Positions 1-7,923 of a stretch of DNA of 64,000 nucleotides are shown in pieces (within the stretch, counting starts at the first letter, position 1; each line of letters opens with the position of its first letter). Source of the DNA: Pseudomonas alcaligenes. GTDB lineage: Bacteria; Pseudomonadota; Gammaproteobacteria; Pseudomonadales; Pseudomonadaceae. Location: positions 2,795,001 to 2,859,000 of the forward strand of contig NZ_CP154874.1 in assembly GCF_041729615.1 (NCBI RefSeq). The letters are read 5' to 3'. Under the pieces are notes generated by a model, which saw only the letters and a program-made list of their open reading frames with translations, searched no databases and was not told the DNA's origin. A program made the translations under genes and the position numbers.

Positions 1-781
1 CCATCAGGGCATAGTCGATGGAAATGTCCGGCACCTTGCTGAAGCTGCCGGCATCGAGGCGCAGTCGCTGGTCGTTGTCCGAGTAGGTCGAGGCGGCGAG
101 TGTGGCTTCTACCGCATCGAGCACTTCCGGGGCATGAGCCCGCATCTCGCTGACCAGCGTCCCGGCCTGGAAGCAGAACATGCCCGAGTTCCAGTAGAAG
201 TTGCCGGCCGCACAATAGCGCTGGGCGGTTGCCAGGTCCGGCTTTTCCACGAAGCGCTTGACGCGCATGCCTTGCACGAGGTCGCCGCTGGTGTCGGCTT
301 CGATATAGCCAAAGCCCGTCTCGGCATGAGTCGGCTCGATGCCGAAGGTCACCAGGTAGCCTTCCTGAGCCAATTGCGCGGCCTGTCGGGCGGCACTGGC
401 GAAGGCTTCTTCGTCCTGGATCAGGTGGTCGGCAGGAAGCACCAGCATGGTCGCCTCGGGGCCGTGGCGGCGCAGCAGATAGAGGGCCGCGCTGGCTATG
501 GCGGCTGCCGTGTTGCGGCCGGTCGGCTCAAGGATGTAGTTGAGCTCGCTCTCTGGCGAGCGCTTGACTTCCTGATAGATGTCTTCGGTGGTGAAGAACA
601 GCTCCTGATTGGTGACGGTCAGGATGTCTTTCACGCCTTCGAGATGAATCGCCCTGAGCAGGGTTTTCTGGAGCAGGCACTGGCCGTCAGGCAGCGGCAG
701 GAACGGTTTGGGGTGCTTCTCGCGAGAGGCGGGCCACAGGCGGCTACCGGCTCCGCCGCAGATAATCACGGGGTACAACAT
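1..781 (-). CDS. Mannose-1-phosphate guanylyltransferase (PslB-like), partial
   Basis: The gene runs off the left edge; about 260 N-terminal residues are visible. It starts at the ATG complementary to 779-781. The N-terminus has the nucleotidyltransferase signature GGAGSRLWP at residues 9-17, followed by SREKHPKPF, then EPTGRNTAAAIA, LPADHLIQD, ETGFGYIEAD and FVEKPDLATAQR with YWNSGMF. These are hallmarks of the GMP/mannose-1-P family that makes GDP-mannose for exopolysaccharide or LPS. From memory the sequence is closer to PslB than to AlgA. Whether the C-terminal phosphomannose isomerase domain is present cannot be seen. No neighbouring polysaccharide genes lie on this side of the window. 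Family confident; which polysaccharide it serves is inference. Confidence 0.9.
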   Translation of the reverse strand, partial: MLYPVIICGGAGSRLWPASREKHPKPFLPLPDGQCLLQKTLLRAIHLEGVKDILTVTNQELFFTTEDIYQEVKRSPESELNYILEPTGRNTAAAIASAALYLLRRHGPEATMLVLPADHLIQDEEAFASAARQAAQLAQEGYLVTFGIEPTHAETGFGYIEADTSGDLVQGMRVKRFVEKPDLATAQRYCAAGNFYWNSGMFCFQAGTLVSEMRAHAPEVLDAVEATLAASTYSDNDQRLRLDAGSFSKVPDISIDYALM

Positions 782-903
782 CTATCGTCCTTAAAGGCTC
801 GCCTATCAGGCTGATCACTGGCGCCGAATTATCGCTTGGAAATGGCGTAGCCGGTCGATCACTGCGACGGAGGGCATTCCTGAATGCGCGTGGCGCAAAT
901 CTG

Positions 904-919
904 TGTGATAAACCACACA
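904..919. promoter_or_regulatory. CRP/Vfr-like dyad upstream of the guanylyltransferase gene
   Basis: The + strand reads TGTGA-N6-ACACA, one base from the CRP-family consensus TGTGA-N6-TCACA, inside a longer dyad at 902-919. It lies about 120 bp upstream of the minus-strand start codon at 781. Pseudomonas Vfr uses a CRP-like site. No function is shown; this is a pattern match only. Confidence 0.35.
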
Positions 920-931
920 ATTTAACCGTAT

Positions 932-951
932 TTCTGGCCACCTGGCCAGAA
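932..951. promoter_or_regulatory. Perfect 9-bp inverted repeat, possible operator
   Basis: TTCTGGCCA, a 2-bp spacer, then TGGCCAGAA form a perfect palindrome. It lies between the tRNA-Thr terminator and the guanylyltransferase gene, adjacent to the CRP/Vfr-like dyad. The short spacer and lack of a T tract favour a dimeric regulator site over a terminator. The binding protein is unknown. Confidence 0.35.
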
Positions 952-965
952 CCGCCGGGCATATG

Positions 966-990
966 CAAAAAGCCCACCATGGGGTGGGCT
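966..990 (-). terminator. Intrinsic terminator of tRNA-Thr
   Basis: An 8-bp stem (AGCCCACC pairing with GGTGGGCT) with a 4-nt loop is followed on the minus strand by TTTTTG. It lies just 3' of tRNA-Thr and is the expected end of that transcript. Confidence 0.8.
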
Positions 991-1006
991 TTTCATTTCA
1001 TGTACA

Positions 1007-1082
<76 letters not shown>

Positions 1083-1347
1083 GTAGGGGGCGCCATTATA
1101 GCCATTGGTGTGGCGGAGTAAACCGTCGCGCGCGAGCTGGGATGGGGCTTGGCTATGAGAGCAGAGGTGTTTATGCACAATGAGAATGCGGCATCGGCGG
1201 GTGTGCCTGTTTTTTGTGCGGCAGCTCGCGTATTTGGCTAAGCAGCTGTTTCAAAAGAACTTTTTCCGCAGATCAAAAAACCAGCAGGTCGCCGCAGGCC
1301 TGCTGCGGCGCGCCTTGTGCAGATTTCTACAGAATCCGTGCACAGAG

Positions 1348-1368
1348 TTATCCACAGCTTCTGTGGAT
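1348..1368. other. DnaA-box-containing hairpin
   Basis: A perfect 9-bp DnaA box, TTATCCACA, lies at 1348-1356. It overlaps an 8-bp inverted repeat (ATCCACAG at 1350-1357, CTGTGGAT at 1361-1368). The element sits just past the stop codon of the methyltransferase gene. The remaining 1083-1347 stretch holds no gene I can support. The hairpin could act in 3'-end formation, or the box could titrate DnaA; neither is shown. Confidence 0.4.
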
Positions 1369-1373
1369 GGCTT

Positions 1374-2579
1374 TCAGGCGCGCTCGGCCAGCAGCAACAG
1401 ATTGCGCGGGGTCAGCTGGTGGGCGCAGAAGGTGCCCAGCCTCACCTGGTAGCCCCGTTCTTCCAGGTAGAGGGCGCGGTCGAGCAGCAGCCACAGCTCC
1501 AGTGGGCGACGGAACAGGCCGCGTACCAGCTCCAGGTTGCGCACCTCGGCCAGGCGGCGCCAGCCGGCCGCCTCCAGGGCGGGCCAGTCGATGCGGCCGT
1601 GCAGTGCCAGGCCCTTGAGCGCGGCCAGGTCATGGCAGTAGCTGGCGAAGTCCTTGTCCAGCCAGCTCACTGGCAGCGACGGCGTCGGCAAGTAGTCATC
1701 CACGTCGCGCTGCTGGCGCTGCAGCAGGTCGAAGGCCAGGCGCCGGGCCATCGACAGGTCACGCTGGCGGCGCAGGCGCTGGCCGGCGGTGACGGTCTCG
1801 GCCAGCGGCAGGCGCAGGTCGTCCTGTGACAGGCGCAGGGCCGAGGCCCGGGCGGGGGCGCAGAGCGGCTGATAGTACTCGCTGGCGATGCGGTTGTAGC
1901 AGCAGGGCGCCACCGCCAACTGGGCGCAGCCGGCGGCGCTGGCCAGCTGCAGCAGGCGCACGTGCAGGTCGCCGCAGGCATGCAGGGCCGCCGGCGTATG
2001 CGTGGCGTGCAGGCGCGCGCCGGCATCGGCGGCCAGCACGTCCTGCTGCAGGTGCTGGGCCGCGAGCTGCTGGCGTGCGCTGAGGCGCTGGCCGGCTTCG
2101 ACCAGTTGCGGATCGTATTCCAGGCAGGTCAGCTGCTGGCCGCCCTGGGCCAGCAGGCGGCCGAGGTGGCCCTTGCCGGAGCACCAGTCCAGCCAGTGGC
2201 GCGGCGGCTGCCGGAACTGCAAGCGTCCGGCGAAGGCGGTGATCTGCTGCCACTTGCGCCCCGGCACGTCGACGCTCAGGCGCTCGGGCAGTAGGCCGAG
2301 ATCGCGCGTGGGCAGTTCATCGAGCGCCGAGAGCGCGGCGGCGCGCCGCGCCAGCTCGGGGAAGGGCGCGGGGGCGGCCAGGCGCTCGGGATGGTTGTGC
2401 TCGGCCTCGGCCTGCTCCAGGCTGCGGCTGCGCAGCCAGGCGGCCAGTGCGGGCTGCTCGGCTTCCCAGGGCAGGGTCGGGTAGGTGAAGGGCTTGGGGC
2501 GCCACAGGTGCTGGTGGGCGACGAGGAAGTCGTCCAGAGCCTGGAAGCGTTCGCTCAGAGCGGGGCCGGTAAGGATCAT
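1374..2579 (-). CDS. Class I SAM-dependent methyltransferase (Methyltransf_32-like)
   Basis: 401 residues. The SAM-binding motif I region reads DWCSGKGHLGRLLA near residue 145, followed by an acidic CLEYDPQLVEAGQ (motif II). HACGDLH and APCCYNRI follow, the latter typical of the Methyltransf_32 family (PF13679) whose substrates are mostly unknown. The protein has no signal peptide and is probably cytoplasmic. The start ATG (2577-2579) is chosen because the N-terminus MILTGPALSERF has no longer in-frame alternative with support. It lies downstream of and on the same strand as the ABC importer genes but is separated from them by a strong hairpin, so it is probably transcribed separately. Fold confident; substrate unknown. 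Confidence 0.75.
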   Translation of the reverse strand: MILTGPALSERFQALDDFLVAHQHLWRPKPFTYPTLPWEAEQPALAAWLRSRSLEQAEAEHNHPERLAAPAPFPELARRAAALSALDELPTRDLGLLPERLSVDVPGRKWQQITAFAGRLQFRQPPRHWLDWCSGKGHLGRLLAQGGQQLTCLEYDPQLVEAGQRLSARQQLAAQHLQQDVLAADAGARLHATHTPAALHACGDLHVRLLQLASAAGCAQLAVAPCCYNRIASEYYQPLCAPARASALRLSQDDLRLPLAETVTAGQRLRRQRDLSMARRLAFDLLQRQQRDVDDYLPTPSLPVSWLDKDFASYCHDLAALKGLALHGRIDWPALEAAGWRRLAEVRNLELVRGLFRRPLELWLLLDRALYLEERGYQVRLGTFCAHQLTPRNLLLLAERA

Positions 2580-2614
2580 GCGGGCGCAGCGGTGGGGGTG
2601 ATGGCGGGCATTCT

Positions 2615-2641
2615 ATCCCTCTCCCGGTGTGGGAGAGGGAT
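2615..2641. terminator. Strong hairpin between the permease and methyltransferase genes
   Basis: An 11-bp perfect stem (ATCCCTCTCCC with GGGAGAGGGAT) and 5-nt loop lie 10 bp past the permease stop. There is no long T tract. A related CCCTCTCCC...GGGCGAGGG sequence occurs near 60712-60734, so it may be a dispersed palindromic element doubling as a terminator. Confidence 0.5.
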
Positions 2642-2650
2642 CTTCGCGGG

Positions 2651-3340
2651 TCAGCGACCCTGGCAGGCGTCGACCCGCAGCTTGCGCTCCAGCAGCTTGA
2701 AGGCGCGCACCATGACGTAGGCGATCACCAGGTAGAACACGCCGGCGGCGAAGAAGATCTCCACCGGCAGGTAGGTGCGGGCGATGATGGTGCGCGACAT
2801 GCCGGTCAGCTCCAGCAGGGTGATGGTGCTGGCCAGGGCGCTGGCCTTGAGCATCAGGATCACCTCGTTGCTGTAGGCCGGCAGGCCGATGCGCGCGGCG
2901 CGCGGCAGGATGATGTAGAGCATGGCCTGGGCGCGCGACATGCCGAGCGCGCGGGCTGCCTCGATTTCGCCGGGCGGCACGGCCTGGATGGCGCCGCGCA
3001 GGATCTCGGCGATGTAGGCCGCGGTGTGCATGGTCATGGTGATGATGGCGCACCAGTACGGATCGCGCAGGTACGGCCACAGCGGGCCCTGGCGCACGGC
3101 GTCGAACTGCGCCAGGCCGTAGTAGACCAGAAACAGCTGCACCAGCAGCGGGGTGCCGCGGAAGAAGAAGATGTAGCCGAACGGCAGGGCGCGCACGTAC
3201 CAGTGCCTGGAGGCGCGGGCGATGCCCATGGGCAGGGCGAGGATCAGCCCGGCGACCACGGCGATGGCCACCAGCTCGATGGTCAGCCAGGCGCCTTCGA
3301 GCAGCTTGGGCAGGTATTTGTAGATCACTTCCCAGTTCAT
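2651..3340 (-). CDS. Basic amino acid ABC transporter, permease (HisM/AotM-like)
   Basis: 229 residues from the ATG at 3338-3340, an inner-membrane polar amino acid ABC permease with about five hydrophobic segments. The EAA loop reads EIEAARALGMSRAQAMLYII, the ATPase-docking signature of this family, and FFRGTPLLVQ is typical of HisM/AotM. The start overlaps the preceding permease stop by one base (TGATG), indicating translational coupling. Together with the partner permease, binding protein and ATPase upstream it forms a complete importer, likely for lysine/arginine/ornithine/histidine-type substrates by similarity of the binding protein. A longer upstream reading is out of keeping with the family N-terminus. 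Confidence 0.9.
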   Translation of the reverse strand: MNWEVIYKYLPKLLEGAWLTIELVAIAVVAGLILALPMGIARASRHWYVRALPFGYIFFFRGTPLLVQLFLVYYGLAQFDAVRQGPLWPYLRDPYWCAIITMTMHTAAYIAEILRGAIQAVPPGEIEAARALGMSRAQAMLYIILPRAARIGLPAYSNEVILMLKASALASTITLLELTGMSRTIIARTYLPVEIFFAAGVFYLVIAYVMVRAFKLLERKLRVDACQGR

Positions 3341-4032
3341 CAGGAGCTCCGCACGAAGCCGCGGCTGGCGCGCTTCTCGAGGAAGTGCAGGCCGATCATG
3401 GCGAGGATGGTCAGGCCCAGGTAGATGAAGGCGGCGACCAGGAAGAAGGTGAAGGGCTCCTTGCTGGCGGTCACGGCGATCTGCGAGCGACGCATGATCT
3501 CTTCCAGGCCGATCACCGAGACCAGCGCGGTGTCCTTCATCAGGATCATGAACAGGTTGCCCAGGCCGGGCAGGGCGATGCGCCACATCTGCGGCAGGAT
3601 CAGCCGCCACAGGATGCGGCCCTTGGACAGGCCGAGGGCCATGCCGGCCTCGCGGTGGCCCTTGGGGATGGCCAGGATGGCGCCGCGGAACACCTCGGTG
3701 GCGTAGGCGCCGAAGCACAGGCCGAGGGCGATGGTGCCGGCGGCGAAGGCGTTCAGTTCCAGGCTTTCCAGGCCGAGCAGGTCGGCCAGGGCACGCATCA
3801 GGTTGACCGTGCCGAAATAGATCAGCAGTACCCAGAGCAGCTCGGGCACTCCGCGGACGATGGTGGAGTAGGTGCCGCCAAGCCATTGCAGCGGCTTGTA
3901 CGGGGAAGTCTTGGCCAGGGCGCCGAGCAGCCCGAGCACCAGGCCGAGGGCCAGGGCGGACAGGGCCAGCTGGATGGTCACCAGCGTGCCGGCGGCGAGG
4001 GCGGGGCCGAAGCCATGGAGGTCGAGAATCAT
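3340..4032 (-). CDS. Basic amino acid ABC transporter, permease (HisQ/AotQ-like)
   Basis: 230 residues from the ATG complementary to 4030-4032 (N-terminus MILDLHGFGPALAAG). It is an integral membrane subunit with VRGVPELLWVLLIYFG and the EAA loop GHREAGMALGLSKGRILWR. It pairs with the downstream permease to form the translocation channel. A longer reading to 4098 adds a hydrophilic extension absent from the family and starts inside a hairpin-rich gap, so I chose the shorter start. The 114-bp gap to the binding-protein gene contains a 10-bp hairpin that may set the stoichiometry between binding protein and membrane subunits. Confidence 0.9.
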   Translation of the reverse strand: MILDLHGFGPALAAGTLVTIQLALSALALGLVLGLLGALAKTSPYKPLQWLGGTYSTIVRGVPELLWVLLIYFGTVNLMRALADLLGLESLELNAFAAGTIALGLCFGAYATEVFRGAILAIPKGHREAGMALGLSKGRILWRLILPQMWRIALPGLGNLFMILMKDTALVSVIGLEEIMRRSQIAVTASKEPFTFFLVAAFIYLGLTILAMIGLHFLEKRASRGFVRSS

Positions 4033-4115
4033 AGGGTGCCTGAGGGCGATCTTTCCAAGCGCGCGGTGGCGGTCAGTGGCGCACCAGCGAGGCGCCACCC
4101 GGCCCGGGTGAGAAA

Positions 4116-4137
4116 CCGCCGCCCCGTGGGGCGGCGG
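4116..4137 (-). terminator. Intra-operon hairpin after the binding-protein gene
   Basis: A perfect 10-bp G/C stem (CCGCCGCCCC with GGGGCGGCGG) and 2-nt loop lie 9 bp past the binding-protein stop, followed on the minus strand by TTTCTC. Such hairpins commonly protect the binding-protein mRNA end or attenuate permease expression. The role here is inferred. Confidence 0.5.
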
Positions 4138-4146
4138 CCCGGCGCA

Positions 4147-4899
4147 TCAGTAGATGCTGAACGGGAAGTACTTGTCGTTGATCTTCTTGTAGGTGCCGTC
4201 TTCGACGATGGCCTTCAGCGCGGTGTTCAGCTTCTCGCGCAGCGGATCGCCCTTGCGCACGGCGATGGCGATCTTGTCGTTGTCGAACACCGGCTCGCCC
4301 TTGAACTCGAAGTCCTTGCCGGCATCGCTCTTCAGCCATTCCCAGTTGACGAACTTGTCGGCCAGCACGCCGTCGAGGCGGCCCGAGGACAGGTCGAGGT
4401 AGGCGTTTTCCTGGGTGTCGTACAGCTTGATCTCGACGGTGTCGGCCAGGTTGTCTTCCAGCCAGGTGCCGGCGATGGTGGCGCGCTGGGCACCGATCAC
4501 CTTGCCTTTCAGGCTGGCCTTGTCGGTCTTGAAGTCGCCGCTCTTCGGCGCGATGAACTGCAGCTTGTTGGTGTAGTAGGGCTCGGTGAAATCGACCGCC
4601 TGCTTGCGCTCCTCGGTGATCGACATGGAGGCGGCGAGGAAGTCGAACTTCTTCGCGTTCAGGGCCGGGATGATGCCGTCCCAGTCGGAGGTGACCACTT
4701 CGCACTCGGCACCCATCTTGGCGCACAGGGCCTGGGCGATCTCGACGTCGAAGCCGCCGACCTGGCCGCTGGCGTCGATCAGGTTGAAGGGCGGGTAGGC
4801 GCCTTCGGTGCCGATCTTCAGCTTGTCCGCGGCGACTGCCTGGGTGCCGAAGGCCAGGGTGGCGACGGCGGCCAGCAGGATCTTCTTATAGTTCTGCAT
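4147..4899 (-). CDS. Basic amino acid ABC transporter, periplasmic binding protein (AotJ/ArgT-like)
   Basis: 250 residues. The N-terminal signal peptide MQNYKKILLAAVATLAFGTQ ends near AVAA-D. The mature part is a family 3 solute-binding protein with IGTEGAYPPFN, DVEIAQALCAKM, SDWDGIIPALNAKKFDF, SITEERKQAVDFTEPYY and a C-terminal TYKKINDKYFPFSIY. From memory it closely resembles P. aeruginosa AotJ (arginine/ornithine), but the gene order ATPase, binding protein, permease, permease matches the PAO1 PA5152-PA5155 locus instead of the aot operon. Likely substrates are arginine, lysine, ornithine or histidine. Located in the periplasm. Confidence 0.92.
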   Translation of the reverse strand: MQNYKKILLAAVATLAFGTQAVAADKLKIGTEGAYPPFNLIDASGQVGGFDVEIAQALCAKMGAECEVVTSDWDGIIPALNAKKFDFLAASMSITEERKQAVDFTEPYYTNKLQFIAPKSGDFKTDKASLKGKVIGAQRATIAGTWLEDNLADTVEIKLYDTQENAYLDLSSGRLDGVLADKFVNWEWLKSDAGKDFEFKGEPVFDNDKIAIAVRKGDPLREKLNTALKAIVEDGTYKKINDKYFPFSIY

Positions 4900-4915
4900 G
4901 CGTGATTGCTCCGTT

Positions 4916-5689
4916 TCAGTGATTGCTGGACATGAATTGTTTACAGCGTGCCGATTGCGGGTTGGTGAAGACCTGCTCGGGCGGCCCTTGCTCTTCCACC
5001 AGGCCCTGGTGGAGGAAAACCACTTCGCTGGACACCTGCCGGGCGAAATTCATCTCGTGGGTGACCAGCAGCATGGTGCGACCTTCCTCGGCCAGCGCGC
5101 GGATCACATTAAGCACTTCCTGTACCATTTCCGGGTCGAGGGCCGAAGTCGGCTCGTCGAACAGGATCACCTTGGGCTGCATGGCCAGGGTGCGGGCGAT
5201 GGCAGCCCGCTGCTGCTGGCCGCCGGAAAGCTGGTTGGGATAGGCGTGGCGCTTGTCGGCGATGCCGACCTTGGCCAGCAGCGCCTCGGCCACCTCGATG
5301 GCCTCGGCCTTGCTCTGGCCGAGCACGCGGCGCGGTGCCTCGATGATGTTGTCGAGCACGCTCATGTGCGGCCACAGGTTGAAATTCTGGAAGACGAAGC
5401 CGATCTCGCTGCGCAGGCGGTTGATCTGCCTATTGTCGGCGGCGACCAGGTCGCCGTTCTTCGCCGCCTTCAGCTTGAGCTCCTCGCCGGCGACGAAGAT
5501 CTGCCCCTGGTGCGGGTTTTCCAGCAGGTTGATGCAGCGCAGGAAGGTCGACTTGCCCGAGCCCGAGGAACCGAGGATGGAGATCACGTCGCCGTCGCGG
5601 GCGGTCAGCGAGATGCCCTTGAGCACTTCAAGGTCGCCGTAGCGTTTGTGCAGATTGCGGATTTCCAGCGCGGGCGTTGCCTCGGCCAT
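4916..5689 (-). CDS. Basic amino acid ABC transporter, ATP-binding protein (HisP/AotP-like)
   Basis: 257 residues from the ATG at 5687-5689, preceded by GAGGA at normal spacing. Walker A GSSGSGKST, Q-loop FVFQNFNLWPHMS, signature LSGGQQQR, Walker B VILFDEPTSALDP and the switch His in LLVTHEMNF are all intact. It energises the downstream two-permease importer. It is the first gene of the operon, with the binding-protein gene 16 bp downstream. Reading further upstream would add about 108 residues of low-complexity Arg/Pro-rich sequence across an intergenic terminator and is rejected. Confidence 0.93.
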   Translation of the reverse strand: MAEATPALEIRNLHKRYGDLEVLKGISLTARDGDVISILGSSGSGKSTFLRCINLLENPHQGQIFVAGEELKLKAAKNGDLVAADNRQINRLRSEIGFVFQNFNLWPHMSVLDNIIEAPRRVLGQSKAEAIEVAEALLAKVGIADKRHAYPNQLSGGQQQRAAIARTLAMQPKVILFDEPTSALDPEMVQEVLNVIRALAEEGRTMLLVTHEMNFARQVSSEVVFLHQGLVEEQGPPEQVFTNPQSARCKQFMSSNH

Positions 5690-6081
5690 GGGGGGTCCTC
5701 TTGGTTGCGGATGCGCTCCGGCTGCTGGCCGCCTTCCTAGCGTGCGGCTGAACCTAGCATAGCGTTTGCGGCAGCGCCAAGCCGGCGGCAGCCGCGGCCG
5801 GCGCCGGTTGCCGCCGGTTGTCGCATCATGACAGTTGCGTGTCGCGCCCAAACAAAAAATTGCCTGGCGCACTCCTGGGCGTGGCGCGCGGCGGCCCGCA
5901 GGTGGAGATAAAAAGCCCGATCCATGGATCGGGCTTGGGCAGTGCAGCCGGTGCGGCGAATGGGCGCGGAGTTTACTGGAGCGACCCGGCGCGGTGAAGT
6001 GGCGCCGGGCCACCAGTCTGCTAGAGTCGGCCTGCTCCCCAGGGGATCGGGTCGAGCCAGGCCACTTTCCCGGAGTTCTTC
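5690..6081. other. 392-bp intergenic region between divergent operons
   Basis: This holds the promoters of the leftward ABC importer and the rightward adenylate cyclase operon, plus a strong minus-strand terminator at 5911-5936. I see no convincing sigma-70 pair for either side; TATGCT (complement around 5757-5762) and TAGAGT at 6022-6027 are weak -10 candidates. No open reading frame with a good ribosome site is evident. Confidence 0.4.
5911..5936 (-). terminator. Strong intrinsic terminator without an assigned upstream gene
   Basis: The perfect palindrome AAGCCCGATCC/GGATCGGGCTT is followed on the minus strand by an uninterrupted run of T and then ATCTCC, a textbook intrinsic terminator. 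It terminates leftward transcription, yet no leftward gene ends here: the adenylate cyclase starts rightward at 6082. It could end a small RNA starting at about 5940-6100, or block antisense transcription into the importer operon. Confidence 0.65.
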
Positions 6082-7923
6082 ATGGCGCAGTCGCAGCAGT
6101 CACCCAGGGCGTTTCGTACCAGTCTGTGGCTGCTCTGCGTCCTGGTTGTGCTGCTGGTGCCGCTGCTGCACCTGTGGGCGCCGGTGCAGCACTGGAGCAA
6201 CGCCCACGGCGACTGGCTGATCCGCCAGCGCGCCACGCAACAGGCGCCGGACCCGCGCATCGTGGTCATCGACATCGACGACACCAGCCTGCAGGCGCTG
6301 GCCGGCGAGGCCGGCAAATGGCCCTGGCCGCGCGCGCTGCATGCCGAGCTGCTCGAACACCTGCTGGCGCAGCAGGCCGAGGCGGTGGTGTTCGATGTGC
6401 TGTTCAGCGAGGCCGACCGTTTCCATCCCGACGCCGATGCTTATTTCGGCGAGGTGCTGGCGAGCAGCGAGCGGGTCTACCTGGCGGCCCTGCAGCAGCA
6501 GGCCGTCGACCCGGCCAGGGCGCCGCTGCTCGCCGACTATCCGCCGACCACCGGCCTGCTGCCCGGCCGCGACCGCCAGCAGCGCGGCGTGCTGCTGCTG
6601 CCCTGGGCCGTGGCGCCGCAGAGCTGGAAGGTCGGCACCATCAACTTCAGCCCGGACGCCGATGGCGTCGGCCGGCGCTACGACATTCATCGTCGCATCG
6701 GCGACTGGCGCATGCCCTCGCTGCCGGCGCGGGTGGCCCTGGATCGCGGTGTGGCGCTGCCGGATGCCGCCAGCTTCCTGCTCGACTGGCGCAGTGCCGC
6801 GCGCGTGCCCTATCCGCGCGTGCCCTTCGCCGCCGCCCTGGCCCAGGCGCGCGGCGAGGCTGGCGTGCTGGCAGCCGACTACTTCGCCGGCAAGATCGTG
6901 GTGATCGGCACCACCGCCGCCGGCCTCTACGACCTGCGGCGTACGCCGCTGGACGATCTCTACCCGGCGGTGTTCATCCTCGCCACCGCCATCGACAATC
7001 TGCTCAACCAGCAGCAGCTGCAGATGGTGCCGGCCTGGGCCATGGCGCTGTTCGGCGTCGCCCTGCTGCTCGCCCTGCAGCTTGTGCTGCTGCGCGAGCG
7101 CCTGCTGGCCGCCAGCCTGCTGACCCTGGGCGCCAGCCTGGTGCTGCTGCTCGGTGCCTATCTCCTGATCCTGCAGGGCGTGTTGCTGCCGGTGCTGCCC
7201 AGCCTGCTGGCGCTGTGGCTGCTGCTGGCCCTGGCCCTGGCGGTGTTCTACCGCCGGCGCCGGCAGCAGCTGGCCAACACCATCAGCCTGTTCAGCCGCT
7301 TCCTCGACCCGCAGGTGGTGGCCCAGCTGGTCGCCCGCGAAGACCCGCAGGCGCTGCTGGCCAGCCGCGAGTGCCAGCTCACCGTGCTGTTTTCCGACAT
7401 CCGCAACTTCACCAGCATGTCCGAGCGACACAGCGCCCAGGAGATCATGCAGATCCTGGAAAACTACTTCGCCGGCCAGGTGGACGTGCTGTTCAGGCAC
7501 CACGCGACCCTCGACAAGTTCATCGGCGACGCCATCATGGCCTTCTGGGGCGCGCCGCAGGACAACCCCAACCAGGCGGTGGACGCGGTCAACGCGGCGC
7601 TGGAGATGATCGACAACGTCGAGCGCTACCGGCGCGACTTCGACCACCCGGATTTCGACATCGGCATCGGCCTGCACAGCGGTCCGGCGGTGGTCGGCAT
7701 GGTCGGGACCAGCAAGCGCTACGACTACACTGCAATAGGCGATACGGTGAACCTGGCCAGCCGCATCGAGGGGCTGACCAAGGGCCGTGCGCGCCTGCTG
7801 GTGTCGGCCGCGACCATGCAGGCCTGCGGTGACGCCTTCGACTTCGTGCCCCACGGCGATTTCCAGGTGAAAGGCCGCGTCGAGCCGGTGACCCTCTTCG
7901 AACCCAGGAGAAAGACCTCATGA
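6082..7923 (+). CDS. CHASE2-domain class III adenylate cyclase
   Basis: 613 residues. A transmembrane segment lies at about 13-33, then a large periplasmic CHASE2 sensor (RIVVIDIDDTSLQ, VVFDVLFSE, IVVIGTTAAGLYDLRRTPL), a cluster of hydrophobic segments at about 320-390, and a C-terminal class III cyclase domain. The catalytic domain keeps FSDIRNF (437-443, metal Asp439), DKFIGDAIMAFWG (478 on, Lys479 and Asp483) and YTAIGDTVNLASR with downstream Arg. The Lys/Asp pair predicts ATP, so the product should be cAMP. The start ATG follows CCCGGAG at 6 nt. Its stop overlaps the next gene (ATGA), so it heads a three-gene operon with SH3 and M48 proteins. The sensed signal is unknown. Confidence 0.9.
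   Translation: MAQSQQSPRAFRTSLWLLCVLVVLLVPLLHLWAPVQHWSNAHGDWLIRQRATQQAPDPRIVVIDIDDTSLQALAGEAGKWPWPRALHAELLEHLLAQQAEAVVFDVLFSEADRFHPDADAYFGEVLASSERVYLAALQQQAVDPARAPLLADYPPTTGLLPGRDRQQRGVLLLPWAVAPQSWKVGTINFSPDADGVGRRYDIHRRIGDWRMPSLPARVALDRGVALPDAASFLLDWRSAARVPYPRVPFAAALAQARGEAGVLAADYFAGKIVVIGTTAAGLYDLRRTPLDDLYPAVFILATAIDNLLNQQQLQMVPAWAMALFGVALLLALQLVLLRERLLAASLLTLGASLVLLLGAYLLILQGVLLPVLPSLLALWLLLALALAVFYRRRRQQLANTISLFSRFLDPQVVAQLVAREDPQALLASRECQLTVLFSDIRNFTSMSERHSAQEIMQILENYFAGQVDVLFRHHATLDKFIGDAIMAFWGAPQDNPNQAVDAVNAALEMIDNVERYRRDFDHPDFDIGIGLHSGPAVVGMVGTSKRYDYTAIGDTVNLASRIEGLTKGRARLLVSAATMQACGDAFDFVPHGDFQVKGRVEPVTLFEPRRKTS

Noticed and set aside
2651..3886. 411-residue reading of the second permease
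   Set aside because: The extra N-terminal part overlaps the other permease gene in a different frame and is Arg/Pro-rich; the family N-terminus starts at MNWEVIYKY.
5690..6013. N-terminal extension of the amino acid ABC ATPase
   Set aside because: It would cross the 5911-5936 terminator and encode low-complexity sequence; GAGGA before the ATG at 5689 supports the shorter form.
5835..7854. Long alternative frames on both strands over the adenylate cyclase gene
   Set aside because: They are GC-rich shadow frames, Arg/Ala/Pro- or Gln/Gly-rich, without domains; the cyclase frame has complete catalytic motifs.
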